Positions 15,891 through 25,700 of a stretch of DNA of 30,682 bases are shown here, one piece after another. The notes under the pieces were generated by a model. That model was not told the origin of the DNA and made no database searches. It saw only the letters and a list, made by a program, of their open reading frames with translations. Position 1 is the stretch's first letter. Each line of letters begins with the position of its first letter. Source of the DNA: Streptomyces showdoensis (lineage in GTDB: Bacteria > Actinomycetota > Actinomycetes > Streptomycetales > Streptomycetaceae); NCBI RefSeq assembly GCF_039535475.1, contig NZ_BAAAXG010000005.1:1-30682 (forward strand), read 5' to 3'. A program made the position numbers and the translations under genes.

Positions 15891-15917
15891 CCATCCGGCG
15901 GCGCGTCCGGACCGAAT
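15891..15917 (+). promoter_or_regulatory. SigK-type promoter of dipZ
   Basis: CCATCC at 15891-15896, a 15-nt spacer and CCGAAT at 15912-15917; the dipZ ATG is 42 bases downstream. Both boxes and the spacing match the fasciclin promoter exactly and the sigK promoter closely. Confidence 0.82.
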
Positions 15918-15958
15918 AGGCGTCGAGAGACAAGCCCGGGACGAAGGAGGTCTTCGAC

Positions 15959-17737
15959 ATGGTCACTCTGGTGCTGATCGGGCTGCTGGGCGGTCTGATC
16001 ACCGCGGTGTCGCCCTGCATCCTCCCCGTCCTGCCCGTCGTCTTCCTGGCGGGCGGCCCCGGCACGGACGCCCCGGCACGCCGCGAGCACGCCGCCGTCG
16101 GTGCCCCCGGCGGGCCGGCCCACGACTCCGTGCCCGCCGGCGCGCCGCCCCCGGCCCGTCCGCCACGGAACCTCCGCCCCTACGCCGTCGTCGCCGGACT
16201 GGTGCTGAGCTTCGGCTTCTTCACCCTCCTCGGCGTGACGATCATCTCCGCACTGGGCCTCCCCCAGGACCTCCTGCGCTACCTGGGGCTCTCCCTCCTC
16301 GTCCTGATCGGCCTCGGACTCGTCTTCCCGCCCGTCGAACGGCTCCTGGAGAGGCCGTTCGCCCGCATCCCGCAGCGGCAGGTCAACAAGGAGGGCAGCG
16401 CCTTCGTCCTCGGCCTCGGGCTCGGCCTGCTCTACGTCCCCTGCGCCGGGCCGGTCCTCGCCGCGATCACCGTCGCCGGGGCGCGCGGCGAGATCGACGC
16501 CGACATCGTCGTGCTCACCGTGGCCTTCGCCGTCGGCACCGCGATCCCGCTCCTCGCCTTCGCCCTCGCCGGACGGCGCGTCGCCGAACGGGTCGCCGCC
16601 TTCCGCTCCCGGGCGCGCAGGCTCCGCGTGGTCTCCGGCATCCTCATGATCGCGCTCGCCTTCGCCCTCGCCTTCGACGTCACCACCGCCCTCCAGCGCG
16701 CCCTCCCGGACTACACGCGTGCGGCACAACGGCGGGTGGAGGACAGCGACACCGCCCGGCAGAAGCTCTCCGGCCTCTACGACTCCTCCAACAAGGACCT
16801 CTCCCGCTGCGAGGACGGCGTCGACGAACTCCGCTCCTGCGGCCAGGCACCCCCGCTCGCCTCCCTCTCCGCCTGGCTCAACACACCGGGCGGCCGGCCC
16901 GTCGACCTCGCGTCCCTGCGCGGCCGGGTCGTCCTGATCGACTTCTGGACGTACTCCTGCATCAACTGCCGGCGCAGCATTCCGCACGTCGAGGACTGGG
17001 ACCGCGCCTACCGCGACAAGGGCCTGACCGTCATCGGCGTCCACTCCCCCGAGTTCGCCTTCGAGAAGGACGCCGGCAACGTCGCCGACCAGACCCGGAA
17101 GCTCGGCATCACCTACCCGGTCGCCCTCGACAACAGGCTCGACACCTGGGACAACTACCGCAACCGCTTCTGGCCCGCCAAGTACCTGATCGACGCGAAC
17201 GGCACCGTCCGGTACTTCACCTTCGGCGAAGGCCGCTACGCCCGGACCGAGAACCTCATCCGCGAGCTGCTGCGCCAGGCCGACCCCACCACCGTGCTCC
17301 CGCCGCCGACCGACCGGTCCGACGACCGGCTCACGGCGGACCGCACCCCCGAGACCTACCTCAGCACCCTCCGGCTGCACGGCTACACCGGGACTCCCGC
17401 GCTCGCCGAGGACCGGCCGGTCACGTACTCCTTCCCCACCGCAGGCGTCCCCCTCGGCGGGGTCGCCCTGGCCGGCACCTGGACCACGGGATACGAGCAC
17501 TTCACCGCGGGCCCCGACGCCCGCCTCGCCCTCACCTACCGGGCCGGGAACGCCAACCTCGTCCTCGCGGGCGAGGGCACGGTGACCGTCTTCGTCGACG
17601 GCGTACGGACCCGGACCGTCGAAGTCCACGGCACACCCACCCTGTACCGGCTCACCGAGCACGACACCGCCCGCGAGGCCCGCCTCGAACTCCGCCTCAC
17701 CCCCGGCCTGCAGGCCTTCGTCTTCACCTTCGGCTGA
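15959..17737 (+). CDS. dipZ: DipZ-like thiol-disulfide redox protein (CcdA/DsbD membrane domain plus TlpA-like thioredoxin domain)
   Basis: A 592-residue product. Residues 1-245 form a CcdA/DsbD-type membrane domain with redox cysteines Cys20 (AVSPCILPVLP) and Cys162 (YVPCAGPVLAA); a Pro/Ala-rich loop at ~32-72 separates the first two spans. Residues ~297-435 are a TlpA-like thioredoxin domain with active site CINC (Cys334, Cys337) in FWTYSCINCRRSIPHVEDW. Residues ~445-592 are a beta-rich domain typical of DipZ C-termini. Extra cysteines at 284 and 294 lie in the linker. It should carry cytosolic reducing equivalents across the membrane to extracytoplasmic disulfides. The ATG at 15959 has AAGGAGG eight bases upstream. 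The SigK-type promoter and the convergent fasciclin gene reproduce the mycobacterial DipZ-MPT70/83 association. Confidence 0.93.
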   Translation: MVTLVLIGLLGGLITAVSPCILPVLPVVFLAGGPGTDAPARREHAAVGAPGGPAHDSVPAGAPPPARPPRNLRPYAVVAGLVLSFGFFTLLGVTIISALGLPQDLLRYLGLSLLVLIGLGLVFPPVERLLERPFARIPQRQVNKEGSAFVLGLGLGLLYVPCAGPVLAAITVAGARGEIDADIVVLTVAFAVGTAIPLLAFALAGRRVAERVAAFRSRARRLRVVSGILMIALAFALAFDVTTALQRALPDYTRAAQRRVEDSDTARQKLSGLYDSSNKDLSRCEDGVDELRSCGQAPPLASLSAWLNTPGGRPVDLASLRGRVVLIDFWTYSCINCRRSIPHVEDWDRAYRDKGLTVIGVHSPEFAFEKDAGNVADQTRKLGITYPVALDNRLDTWDNYRNRFWPAKYLIDANGTVRYFTFGEGRYARTENLIRELLRQADPTTVLPPPTDRSDDRLTADRTPETYLSTLRLHGYTGTPALAEDRPVTYSFPTAGVPLGGVALAGTWTTGYEHFTAGPDARLALTYRAGNANLVLAGEGTVTVFVDGVRTRTVEVHGTPTLYRLTEHDTAREARLELRLTPGLQAFVFTFG

Positions 17738-17769
17738 CACGGAGCCCCTCGTACGAAGAGCGCACACGA

Positions 17770-17814
17770 GAAGGGCGGTGCGCCACCGGTACGGCCGGCG
17801 GCGCACCGCCCTTC
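17770..17814. terminator. Strong bidirectional terminator between dipZ and the fasciclin gene
   Basis: A perfect 15-bp GC-rich stem (17770-17784 with 17800-17814) with a 15-nt loop lies between the convergent stops at 17737 and 17828. It should end transcription from both sides. Confidence 0.85.
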
Positions 17815-17827
17815 GGCGGCCCCGGGA

Positions 17828-18469
17828 CTACTTGGGCATGAGGACCGTGTCGACGATGTAGACGGTGGCGTTGGCGGTGGGCACGTTGCCGCAGACGACC
17901 TTGGAGGAGTCGTTCACGGTGTACTCCTGGCCGGAGCCCTTGGTGGTGATCGTGCCCTTCTCCAGGGTCACGAACGTGCCGTTCTCCAACTGCTTCGGCG
18001 TGAGCTTTTCCCCGACGACGTGATAGGTGAGGATCTTGGTGAGGGTGGCCTTGTCGGCCAGGACCTTGTCGAGGTCGGCCTTGGGGATCTTGGCGAAGGC
18101 CTCGTTCGTCGGCGCGAAGACGGTGATGTTCTGGGCGTTGTTCAGGGTGTCGACCAGGCCCGCCTGCTTGACCGCGGCGACGAGGGTGGACAGGGCCGGG
18201 TTGTTGGAGGCGGCGGTGGCCACGGGGTCCTTGGCCATGCCCTCGAACGAGCCGGCCCCGTCCTTCGGCACACCGGCGCAGGCCGGTCCGAACGGGCCGT
18301 CGGACGCCATCGGGTCGGAGGACGTCTGCGCCGCGGGCGGCGCGGCCTGCGCGGTGTTCTCGGCGGACGACGTGTCCTTCCCGGAGTCGGAGCAGGCGGC
18401 GAGGGCGAACGGCAGGGCGGCCGCGGCGGCCACGGCCACCGCGGAACGACGGAAGCGCAGGGTGTTCAT
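17828..18469 (-). CDS. Fasciclin (FAS1) domain lipoprotein, MPT83/MPT70-like
   Basis: A 213-residue product. Signal peptide 1-25 ends in lipobox LAAC, with Cys26 the lipidation site. A low-complexity Ser/Ala/Pro linker runs to ~58, then one FAS1 domain. Family motifs are GMAKDPVATAASNNPALSTL, ITVFAPTNEAFAKIP (H1 box), LTKILTYHVVGEKL and ANATVYIVDTVLMPK (H2 box). Cys64 (GPACAGVP) and Cys193 (KVVCGNVP) sit where MPT70/MPT83 form their single disulfide, and the surrounding residues closely resemble MPT83 as I recall it. It is probably an envelope-anchored adhesion or interaction protein. The ATG at 18469 has GGAG eight bases upstream. It is convergent with dipZ and preceded by a SigK-type promoter 124 bases upstream. 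Confidence 0.93.
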   Translation of the reverse strand: MNTLRFRRSAVAVAAAAALPFALAACSDSGKDTSSAENTAQAAPPAAQTSSDPMASDGPFGPACAGVPKDGAGSFEGMAKDPVATAASNNPALSTLVAAVKQAGLVDTLNNAQNITVFAPTNEAFAKIPKADLDKVLADKATLTKILTYHVVGEKLTPKQLENGTFVTLEKGTITTKGSGQEYTVNDSSKVVCGNVPTANATVYIVDTVLMPK

Positions 18470-18592
18470 GGGGTGCTCTCCAGAGGTGAGGCAGGCGTAC
18501 GGAGACCGCGGAGAGCATCCGGCGGCGACCAGCTCGCGGCAGGCGGGGCTCCCGGGTGCCGCGGGGTCGTCACGTCGGTGCTCATGTCCGGC

Positions 18593-18619
18593 ATTCGGAG
18601 CGGAACCCCGGGCGGATGG
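18593..18619 (-). promoter_or_regulatory. SigK-type promoter of the fasciclin lipoprotein gene
   Basis: Reading leftwards, CCATCC (18619-18614), a 15-nt spacer, then CCGAAT (18598-18593). The -10 box lies 124 bases from the ATG, implying a leader of ~115 nt. Identical boxes and spacing occur before dipZ. Confidence 0.82.
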
Positions 18620-18642
18620 GTGCGATCCGCCACCACGTGCCG

Positions 18643-18698
18643 GAACCGCGAACCGGGAACCGAGACCCGAGACCCGGGACCCGAGCCCCGGGACCCGG
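18643..18698. repeat. Eight tandem heptamers, GACCCGG family
   Basis: Eight consecutive 7-bp units (GAACCGC, GAACCGG, GAACCGA, GACCCGA, GACCCGG, GACCCGA, GCCCCGG, GACCCGG) lie 24 bases upstream of the fasciclin -35 box. The shared core ACCCGG and the position just outside the promoter mirror the array upstream of dipZ. Confidence 0.9.
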
Positions 18699-18799
18699 GA
18701 GTGGCCCGTCGCCGCCGCCCCGCGTCTCGCCGGCGGCCAACCGGCGCGGGTGCGTCGCGGCCCTCGAGCGTCCGCGCGCCGTCCACGGAGGGGGCACGG

Positions 18800-18830
18800 C
18801 CGAAGCCGCCCCGTGGCCGGGCGGCTTCGG
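18800..18830 (-). terminator. Hairpin terminator after the ricin-domain fragment
   Basis: A perfect 11-bp stem (18800-18810 with 18820-18830) with a 9-nt loop lies 57 bases beyond the stop of the minus-strand lectin fragment, separating it from the fasciclin promoter. Confidence 0.65.
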
Positions 18831-18886
18831 ATTCGTCACCACACCCCCACGGAACGAGGGCATGGCCGGGCAGAGCGCGGCTCGGC

Positions 18887-19252
18887 TCAGGACCACAGGG
18901 TCCAGCGCTGGTTGACCGCACCGTTGCACGGGTACTGGCGCACCTGCTCCCCCCCGGTGCCGCTCCAGGTCGCCTCCAGGCACTTGCCGCTGTGCACGGC
19001 ACGCAGCTGGACGGCTCCGCCCGAGACGGCTTCCAGGCGCCACCGCTGGTTGGTGTCCCCGTCGCACTGCCACTGGATGAGTCCGGCGCCGTCGGCCCGG
19101 CTGGCGTCGTACACGTCGAGGCACTTGCCGCTGTGCCGCGCGACGATCGCGTAGCTGCCGTCGCCGTTCCGCACGAAGTCGAATGCCCCGCCCGCGGTGC
19201 GAGGCCGGGGCTCACGTCGAGGAGCATGGTCGGCGTGGTGTCCCGAGCGCAT
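18887..19252 (-). pseudogene. Ricin-type beta-trefoil (CBM13-like) lectin domain, C-terminal part of a broken gene
   Basis: The frame encodes two ricin repeats, each with a GKCLD/E motif and a closing QRW motif: ARHSGKCLDVYDASRADGAG with IQWQCDGDTNQRWRL, and HSGKCLEATWSGTGGEQV with YPCNGAVNQRWTLW. These bind carbohydrate in secreted actinobacterial enzymes. A full domain has three repeats and a secreted protein needs a signal peptide; both are missing. The first ~25 residues of the open frame do not resemble the family, and upstream sequence gives only scrambled frames. The gene is therefore 5'-truncated or frameshifted at ~19.2 kb, just where sequence quality seems to fall. Native length and any linked catalytic domain cannot be recovered. 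Confidence 0.75.
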
Positions 19253-19489
19253 GGGGCGTGTGTCCCGAACCGCTGGGACGGGGCGGCGCTGGGGGGCCTG
19301 GTCGTCGCCGTGAGGGAGGACTTCGCGGCTCCTCCGGGCCCCGGATGTGCTTGACCGGAGGGCCAGGAGTGCCCGGGTCGGTCGATCACGGACGCGCCGG
19401 ACCCGTCCCCCGGCCGGGCGGCCTTCCGGCGTTCACGGCGTGGCGCGGCGCTGCCGGGAGCAGGATGAGTGTGGTGCCGAGCCGGCGCC

Positions 19490-19760
19490 TTACCCCTGCC
19501 ACAAACCCCCATAGGCGCGCCGAGGTGAATTCCCGATGGTGACGGACGCGGTACGGCAACCCCCTGCACGAGTGCACCCTGGAGACGGCCGGGCACCTGC
19601 GACCGGGCCGTCGAGGCGCTGCTCCACTTTCAGCCCGGAGGTCGAACGGGCCGTCGGTGACTGCCGTCGACAGCGCGCCCGCCTCGCCGCTCGCGCAGTC
19701 CTTCGCCGCGTACTTGGGGGTGCTCTGGGTTTTTCCGGTAACGTGAACACAGTTTTCTCT
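19490..19760 (-). pseudogene. Possible decayed or error-broken coding fragment
   Basis: Between ~19640 and ~19735 one minus-strand frame (TPKYAAKDCASGEAGALSTA, then VTDGPFDLR) uses almost only G/C at third positions, like the intact genes. It then shifts to another frame (LKVEQRLDGPVAGARP). No family is recognised. It may be an upstream part of the lectin gene or a separate gene with frameshifts. Confidence 0.3.
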
Positions 19761-20320
19761 TTTTGTTTTCTTGTGACGGGCCGCTGGACTTCGCGGCACG
19801 CGCGGCGGTGTTGTGCGCGATGGCACTAGTACCTGGCCCGGGTATCCGGACCTTTGTAGGCACGTAAGACCGGCCGCTAACGCCGGGCCTGCCCTGCGCG
19901 GAGCCGGGCTGCACGTCACGCAGGGCCGCGCCTTGCTCGCGCAGACCTGCGGCAGGCCTCGGGCTGCTGGAGGAGCTGTCCGCCTGTGCGTACCGCGAGG
20001 GAACTCGCGCTCAGCCCTTGCCGTCGCGCACCAGCTGGACTTCTTCCAGCACGCGCGACGCCGTACGCCTGCGAGCGACCGGATCGCGAGCCCTGTCCGC
20101 TCTGGACCCCGCGACCCGACACACCAGCTGGTGCTGGCATGCTAGCGCGTTCGGGCTTGAGGACGTCGGGTCACTACAGCGCAGGCCGAGGAGGCGGGCT
20201 CGCCGCGCGTCGAACACGACCCTCGGCGAACGAAAAGCGTCGCTGGGCGATCCAGCGCACACCCGAGTGAGTCCTCACAGTACGAGACCTGCAGGGACGC
20301 AGGTCGAAGCATCGCTACCT
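19761..20320. other. Transitional gene-free stretch
   Basis: Still fairly GC-rich, with patches resembling Streptomyces coding DNA, but no frame holds for more than a few dozen codons. No RNA gene, insertion sequence or clear repeat is visible. Confidence 0.6.
20011..20075 (-). pseudogene. Possible 3' end of a lost minus-strand gene
   Basis: The frame ending at 20011 closes with TASRVLEEVQLVRDGKG and a stop, with strong third-position GC, resembling a genuine actinobacterial C-terminus. Upstream the signal is lost within ~60 bases. No product can be named. Confidence 0.2.
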
Positions 20321-21116
20321 CGACGCACGGCGCGGCCGACTGGGCGCGGACAACATACTCTCGACGTCGCACACATAGTGGCACTCACTGCTACGCCGAC
20401 TAGAGACGGGGCCGGGACACCGCACGCGCCAGCCCTAAATGGCGCGTCTACGACGCCGATACTCGGCCTGAGTCACCCGCGACTACGACAGGACTCGACA
20501 ACAGCCGCGTGTATACGGCCCGCGATAGGACATCATGCTGGACGCCCTAAAACCATGCGCGCAGGCTGAGTGGGCGGATACACAATCAGAGTAACTTGGC
20601 GATAATGCATGAGGCACCGACGACCGAAGGCACAGCTTGGAAGCACCATACAGGCAGACGCCCTCCTCGTGGGCACGGACGCGGGCTCGCCACCCGCCGG
20701 ACCTTACGCCTTCAAAACGACGTACCCACACACGCGACACAGGATATGGCGCTTCGAAGCCGGGATCCCCGACGTCGGACCCTGCCTAGACGCGCCGGCC
20801 GCGAAGACGGACTCATCGCGGACACGGTCGGAGGGCTGACCCGCGCAGACGCCGGCACGGACCGACCCGACACCGTCGGTCAAACAACCACAGGCATGAC
20901 AGGGCCGAAATCGGGGACCACCGCCATGCGAGGCGTTCGCTCGCGACAATACGCACCGGGGCGACCACGCCAGACGACAGTCGTGGGACATGCGTGGACG
21001 CCTGCGCCGCAGGCTGCACGAGTTCTTGGGGGGCAGCCACGCCCAGCGCGACGACACACAAAGAGCACTCTTGCCTCGACTCCAGACCATCACGGAAATA
21101 TCCACACATAAACCCA

Positions 21117-21142
21117 TTTTTCTTTTTTTTTTTTTGTTTTTT
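21117..21142. repeat. Poly-T tract
   Basis: Runs of 5, 13 and 6 T separated by single C and G bases. This is unlike the GC-rich genome to the left, and odd in a stretch otherwise poor in T. Confidence 0.9.
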
Positions 21143-22302
21143 CCTTTGTGGGGTTGCCCCCGGCCCCAAAAAACCATACACGGAAAGGCCAGTCGCAAGG
21201 ACCCTCCACCCCCATTGCAGGAGCGTAAGCCGCAACGACAAGCAACCCCATAGAGCACCATAGCATTGCACTACATTCGGAAGCACTCTCCCTCCCCCTC
21301 CCCCACTATGACCAACTAGTTAGCAGAATTGCGAAGCACAGGGGATCACACAGCAGCCATAGAACAACGCAAGACATAAAGTCGCCCCCTTAAGCTTTAT
21401 TTTTAAAATATCGGCAACACTCTCAACAGTCTAAGCACGCGTTACGATAATTGAATCAGCCCCCTAGAGAACCCAAAGGGGCCCGGGCAAACGAAACATA
21501 CATGCATAAATAACACCGTCCCGAAACATCTATGTGGTAAATAGCCACCCAAATCCGACCCCGCCCTTAGCGACCAAACGGGACACGCCCCAATACTGAA
21601 CCACAATTAGTAAGCCGCACGCCATCCCAGTCCCCCCCTCCCCTCCACCCGTGAGAGCGCTGCTAGCCTGAGTGCCCACCGGACCCCAGTAACAATACAC
21701 CTACCGGCAGACACCAAGACATATTCTAGCCTACACCTCTGATACCGCATTAGGCTCCGAAAACGTCAGGCATAAAGCACACTCAAACTACTAAGAGCTA
21801 GAGAAAAAGAAGGCCAAGTCCGGGCTAACAAAAACCAAGTTTCCACATGACGATCCGCCAACAGGCCCATGTGGCAAACCATCGAGGTGCCACACGGCAA
21901 CGTATCAAGAGCATTACGCACACGGGCCTGTCCGAACGGCAAACCAATGAAGGCCTTAATTTAGACTACAAAGAAGCACTAATCGGCTCACGCCAACACA
22001 CAACAAATTAGCACTGGAGGCAGCATAAAAGAGGCACAGATACCCAAGCCGAAAGACTGCATAGATCAACAAGCACAATCAGTAGGCCACGACACCACCC
22101 GCGCCCACAGCAACTGAAGCGCATCAGGCGCCAGCGGCCAGGCACCCATAACGTTCCACACACATCACAGTCAGCACGCATACAACATACCGCACACGCC
22201 GAGCTCTGACATTCAATGCATAACAACCAATGGCTCCCTCTGCCACCCAATTGACCCTGAATAACCAAGCGAACCCCATTGAGACGCCAACCAGCAGACC
22301 GT

Positions 22303-22326
22303 CCCCCCCCCCCTTCCCCCCCCCCC
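22303..22326. repeat. Poly-C tract
   Basis: Eleven C, two T, eleven C. Runs of this length are rare in real bacterial DNA and typical of poor consensus. Confidence 0.9.
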
Positions 22327-22737
22327 TCGTTATCTCTAGACCAGACCAGCTATAAAACCAGTAGCCCACGTTAAGGCTTTCTAGCAAGCTACCCAGGGAC
22401 CACGGATTCGACCACGGCGTTTGGGATTGCAGCAGCGCCTTACAGGGTCGACCGCAACAGCCTCACTAGAGTTGCCGCACCACAGTCCATCCCAGTCGCC
22501 TAACCGCGTAACTAAAAGCTCATGTAAGCCCCCAGCAAACGTGAAATAGACAGCTTGTAAAAAGAATCCACGCGTCCCATACGCTTAGGCGGTCGACGCA
22601 TATTCATCTTGCTCTAGTGCAGGACTATACAGAGGCAAGAACAGCCAGACATGGAGCAACCTCGAGATGACCGCCCCGCGCGATACCGGAAAACCTAGGG
22701 GACGCCTTCCTTTCAAACCTCCAGGTGCAGCCGATCG

Positions 22738-22747
22738 TTTTTTTTTT
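22738..22747. repeat. Poly-T run
   Basis: Ten consecutive T, a further homopolymer in the gene-free stretch. Confidence 0.85.
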
Positions 22748-25700
22748 CAACTGGTGTCCGTCTCCGTGACAACTCGGGAGCCACCGACAAGCAGAAAACA
22801 CTCACTCCGCAAACACGTCCGGACCATGCGCACTAGCACCCGGCCCTCCTAACGTAAAGCACCAGTGATATCCGAATCGCCTTACGACTCCACAAAAGAC
22901 GTCTACGGTTGCTTAACTATTTCGCCTCGGCGCCTGGAGCGGGCCGTCTGGTCCGTCGGGTTCCGACGGGGCACCATCAACCGTCCGTAACAGCGCCCCC
23001 ATAACCCGGCCCATCGGTGCCTCAAGCCTAGACCCCGGCCCTTACGTAGCGCTCCGACCGCACAACATACTGCTCCCCCGACTTCACTCGTACGCGACAG
23101 TTAAGCCATATTTTACCACCATTGCACCAAAGAATCCTCCTCAGCGCTTCGGGTCGCCCCCCCTCTCCTCGGATTCCACACGATCCACGTCCCCCGGACG
23201 AAGTACACCTCACAATCCGAGACCCATAAAGGCCTACAATGACATTACCAAGCATGTCGTCATCTTGACCAGGACGCCAGTAATCGCCCTTTAAACGCCC
23301 TCGGAAACCGTCTACATGACGCCACGCCTCGACATGGCCCCCACACGGTCCCCCAGGGGACTTAACCGCTTCCCGCCCGCGGACCCCGGATCGCCCCATA
23401 TTCGCGACCAGGAAGCACAAGAAGGACTACGTATTAGCCACTACGCCCCCTCTTCTGGCAAACTTACCGCCGCTGGCACGACGCACAAACGGGAGACCGC
23501 CTGCCCAATGAACCCGTCCGAAGGACTCAATCCGATGTTCAACCGCCACAAGTTGAGAATAATAGACCTTCTACGCGGCCGTACGCCCGGCCGTACTGCC
23601 TCCCTTCTAGCAGAAACGCCGTCCTCATAAATACACCTCCTTAAGAACACCGAGCAAATGCCCATGCCGCGCCCTCACGTAGCACGTAACAGCAGGCCCT
23701 TGCGCCAGATGAAACAAAGAGATCAATTCCCAAAGCCAATTAGAGTACATGAGTGTCGTATAATCGTACCTATTAAGACACAGTATGGGCAAGACGCTCT
23801 AAACGCTACAAACAGGTCCCAGGATGTGTAGAACCGCACAGCACAACATCCCGCCCGCCGAGGCGACACTTTGAGACGGGCATAGCCCTACGCCCACTGC
23901 AGCCCCCCAGTCGACCCCCACTCGCATGCGGGGAAACTTGTTCCGCGGCACCTCCACTTACTCTTGGATATGGATCATTCGCTGCGCACACGAAGTAACC
24001 AAAGTAAAACCGCCCCCGTAGCCAAAGAGCCATGCTGCACAGATGATGCCGCCCAGCAGCACGAAATGCAAGCCTCGTACCCTATAAGGCCCCTAGCCCG
24101 CAACTTTCGGCTGAGAGAGGCCCTCGGGACCGTCAGAAACGCCCCTGCGCTAGCCGATAGAGCAGGCAGACGAGGTATCCCCACTTACCGCCCATACAAA
24201 GTAGACCGGTCAATGAAGCAGATCGGTACGTGACGTGAAACCGGCCCCCCCAGGATGCGCCACAGATAGAAGCCTAATCAACCCGGAGGAACCCTCTCCA
24301 TCCCCCCCCAAGAGCACACTCCGGACCACGGCGTACTACCTTATCCCAGCCGGAGCCGAATACAGCTGTCCGAAGGCCGCCGCACCGTGCGCCTTTTTCT
24401 TCACACTCCCTTTACAGCGAGGACCTAGGGATCACCATTCATAGCGACCCAGGACGTGGACCTACGCCGAGCAACCAGCTCGACCCGACGGCGACCCGCA
24501 CAACGTTGGCCGCCACGTTTAATTGGCCCTATTGGAAGGTACGCGACCGACCCCCATTCCAGCCCGGCGCACGCATATCACAGCCCGGCCTTCACAAACA
24601 TATGCGCGCGCCGCCAAGCGTGCTTCCAGGTATGTGCAAGTCCTAAACATAGTGGCCATTTAAGCTGCTACTGTGTCCTCCATCATCCGACATCGTCAAA
24701 CATGCGAAGGCGATACACTGCCTAACGCAGAACCCGCCGCCACTGTCTATCTGGAAGGAATAAGCCAGGTAGCAACCACCACTAGATAGCACGCAGTAAG
24801 ACGTATATTCATCGTAAGACCTTATGCGGGTAATGCAACAGGGAACGCGGAAGGCTCAACACAAGACCGGCACACGGGAATACAAAGGCGCCGAAATAAG
24901 GAGCCAAACTAGCGCGACACCCTTACGTCGAGTTTGCGTAAGCAGCGGCACTCCCAATTACGCTCTAGTCCTGCCGCCTGATTCCACGCAGCATAAATCC
25001 TGCAGAGGCCGGGCATAGTCCGCAGTGCGTCCAGCCCGCAACCGTCACGCGAATATTGATCGTCCTAACAAGTAATTCAGACATGACAGGAAAATAGCAC
25101 CGCAGGCCAAACAGGCCGATTCACACGCGCACCAAGCGAGCATGGCGCCAGAGCACTCAAGGCCTGGACCCGGACCAGACCCCACCACCCAAGGCGCTTA
25201 TCCATGTCCAGATTAAAAAAGGATTGTACGCCAACACCGACAATGAAGACCCACAGACGAGAAGACCACGAGGAAAAGCCAAGATCGAAGAGAAGACCCG
25301 AGCAAACCTGTACTGACCAAACCGCAATACGGGCGAGAGCGGTCGGCGAATCGTGGTACATCCGAGCGCAAATCACGCATCCTGAGAGCCACAGGTCAAA
25401 AGGCCCATGAAGAAATCCAGCCCACTACAGGCACGCCCGATCCGAGCACCTCTACGCAATTCGGGCAGGCCTGACCCTCCCGCCCCCCCCACAAGTGGCC
25501 GCCCCCCAGTCTTGAGCAATTAATCGCCGCCCGCAGACGAGTTCTGGAAGCCTAATTTCTGGTTGGAGAATCAGAGTGCGGAGCATACCCACATCATCAG
25601 GAGAGTCCAAAGTATAGCACCGCTTCAGAGAGCGTCGTGATGCGATCCCTCGACCCACTGCCGAAACCGCCCCCGCCTGAGCAATTCGTAGTTCGCGCGG

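Larger units (their letters stand above)
15418..15958. promoter_or_regulatory. Divergent sigK / dipZ control region (541 bp)
   Basis: No convincing gene lies here; short open frames are low-complexity. It contains two matching SigK-type promoters facing outwards (15500-15526 minus, 15891-15917 plus), a 16-bp perfect palindrome at 15559-15574 and a heptamer array at 15790-15852. The C/G-rich stretch 15575-15789 shows nothing else that I can assign. Confidence 0.75.
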
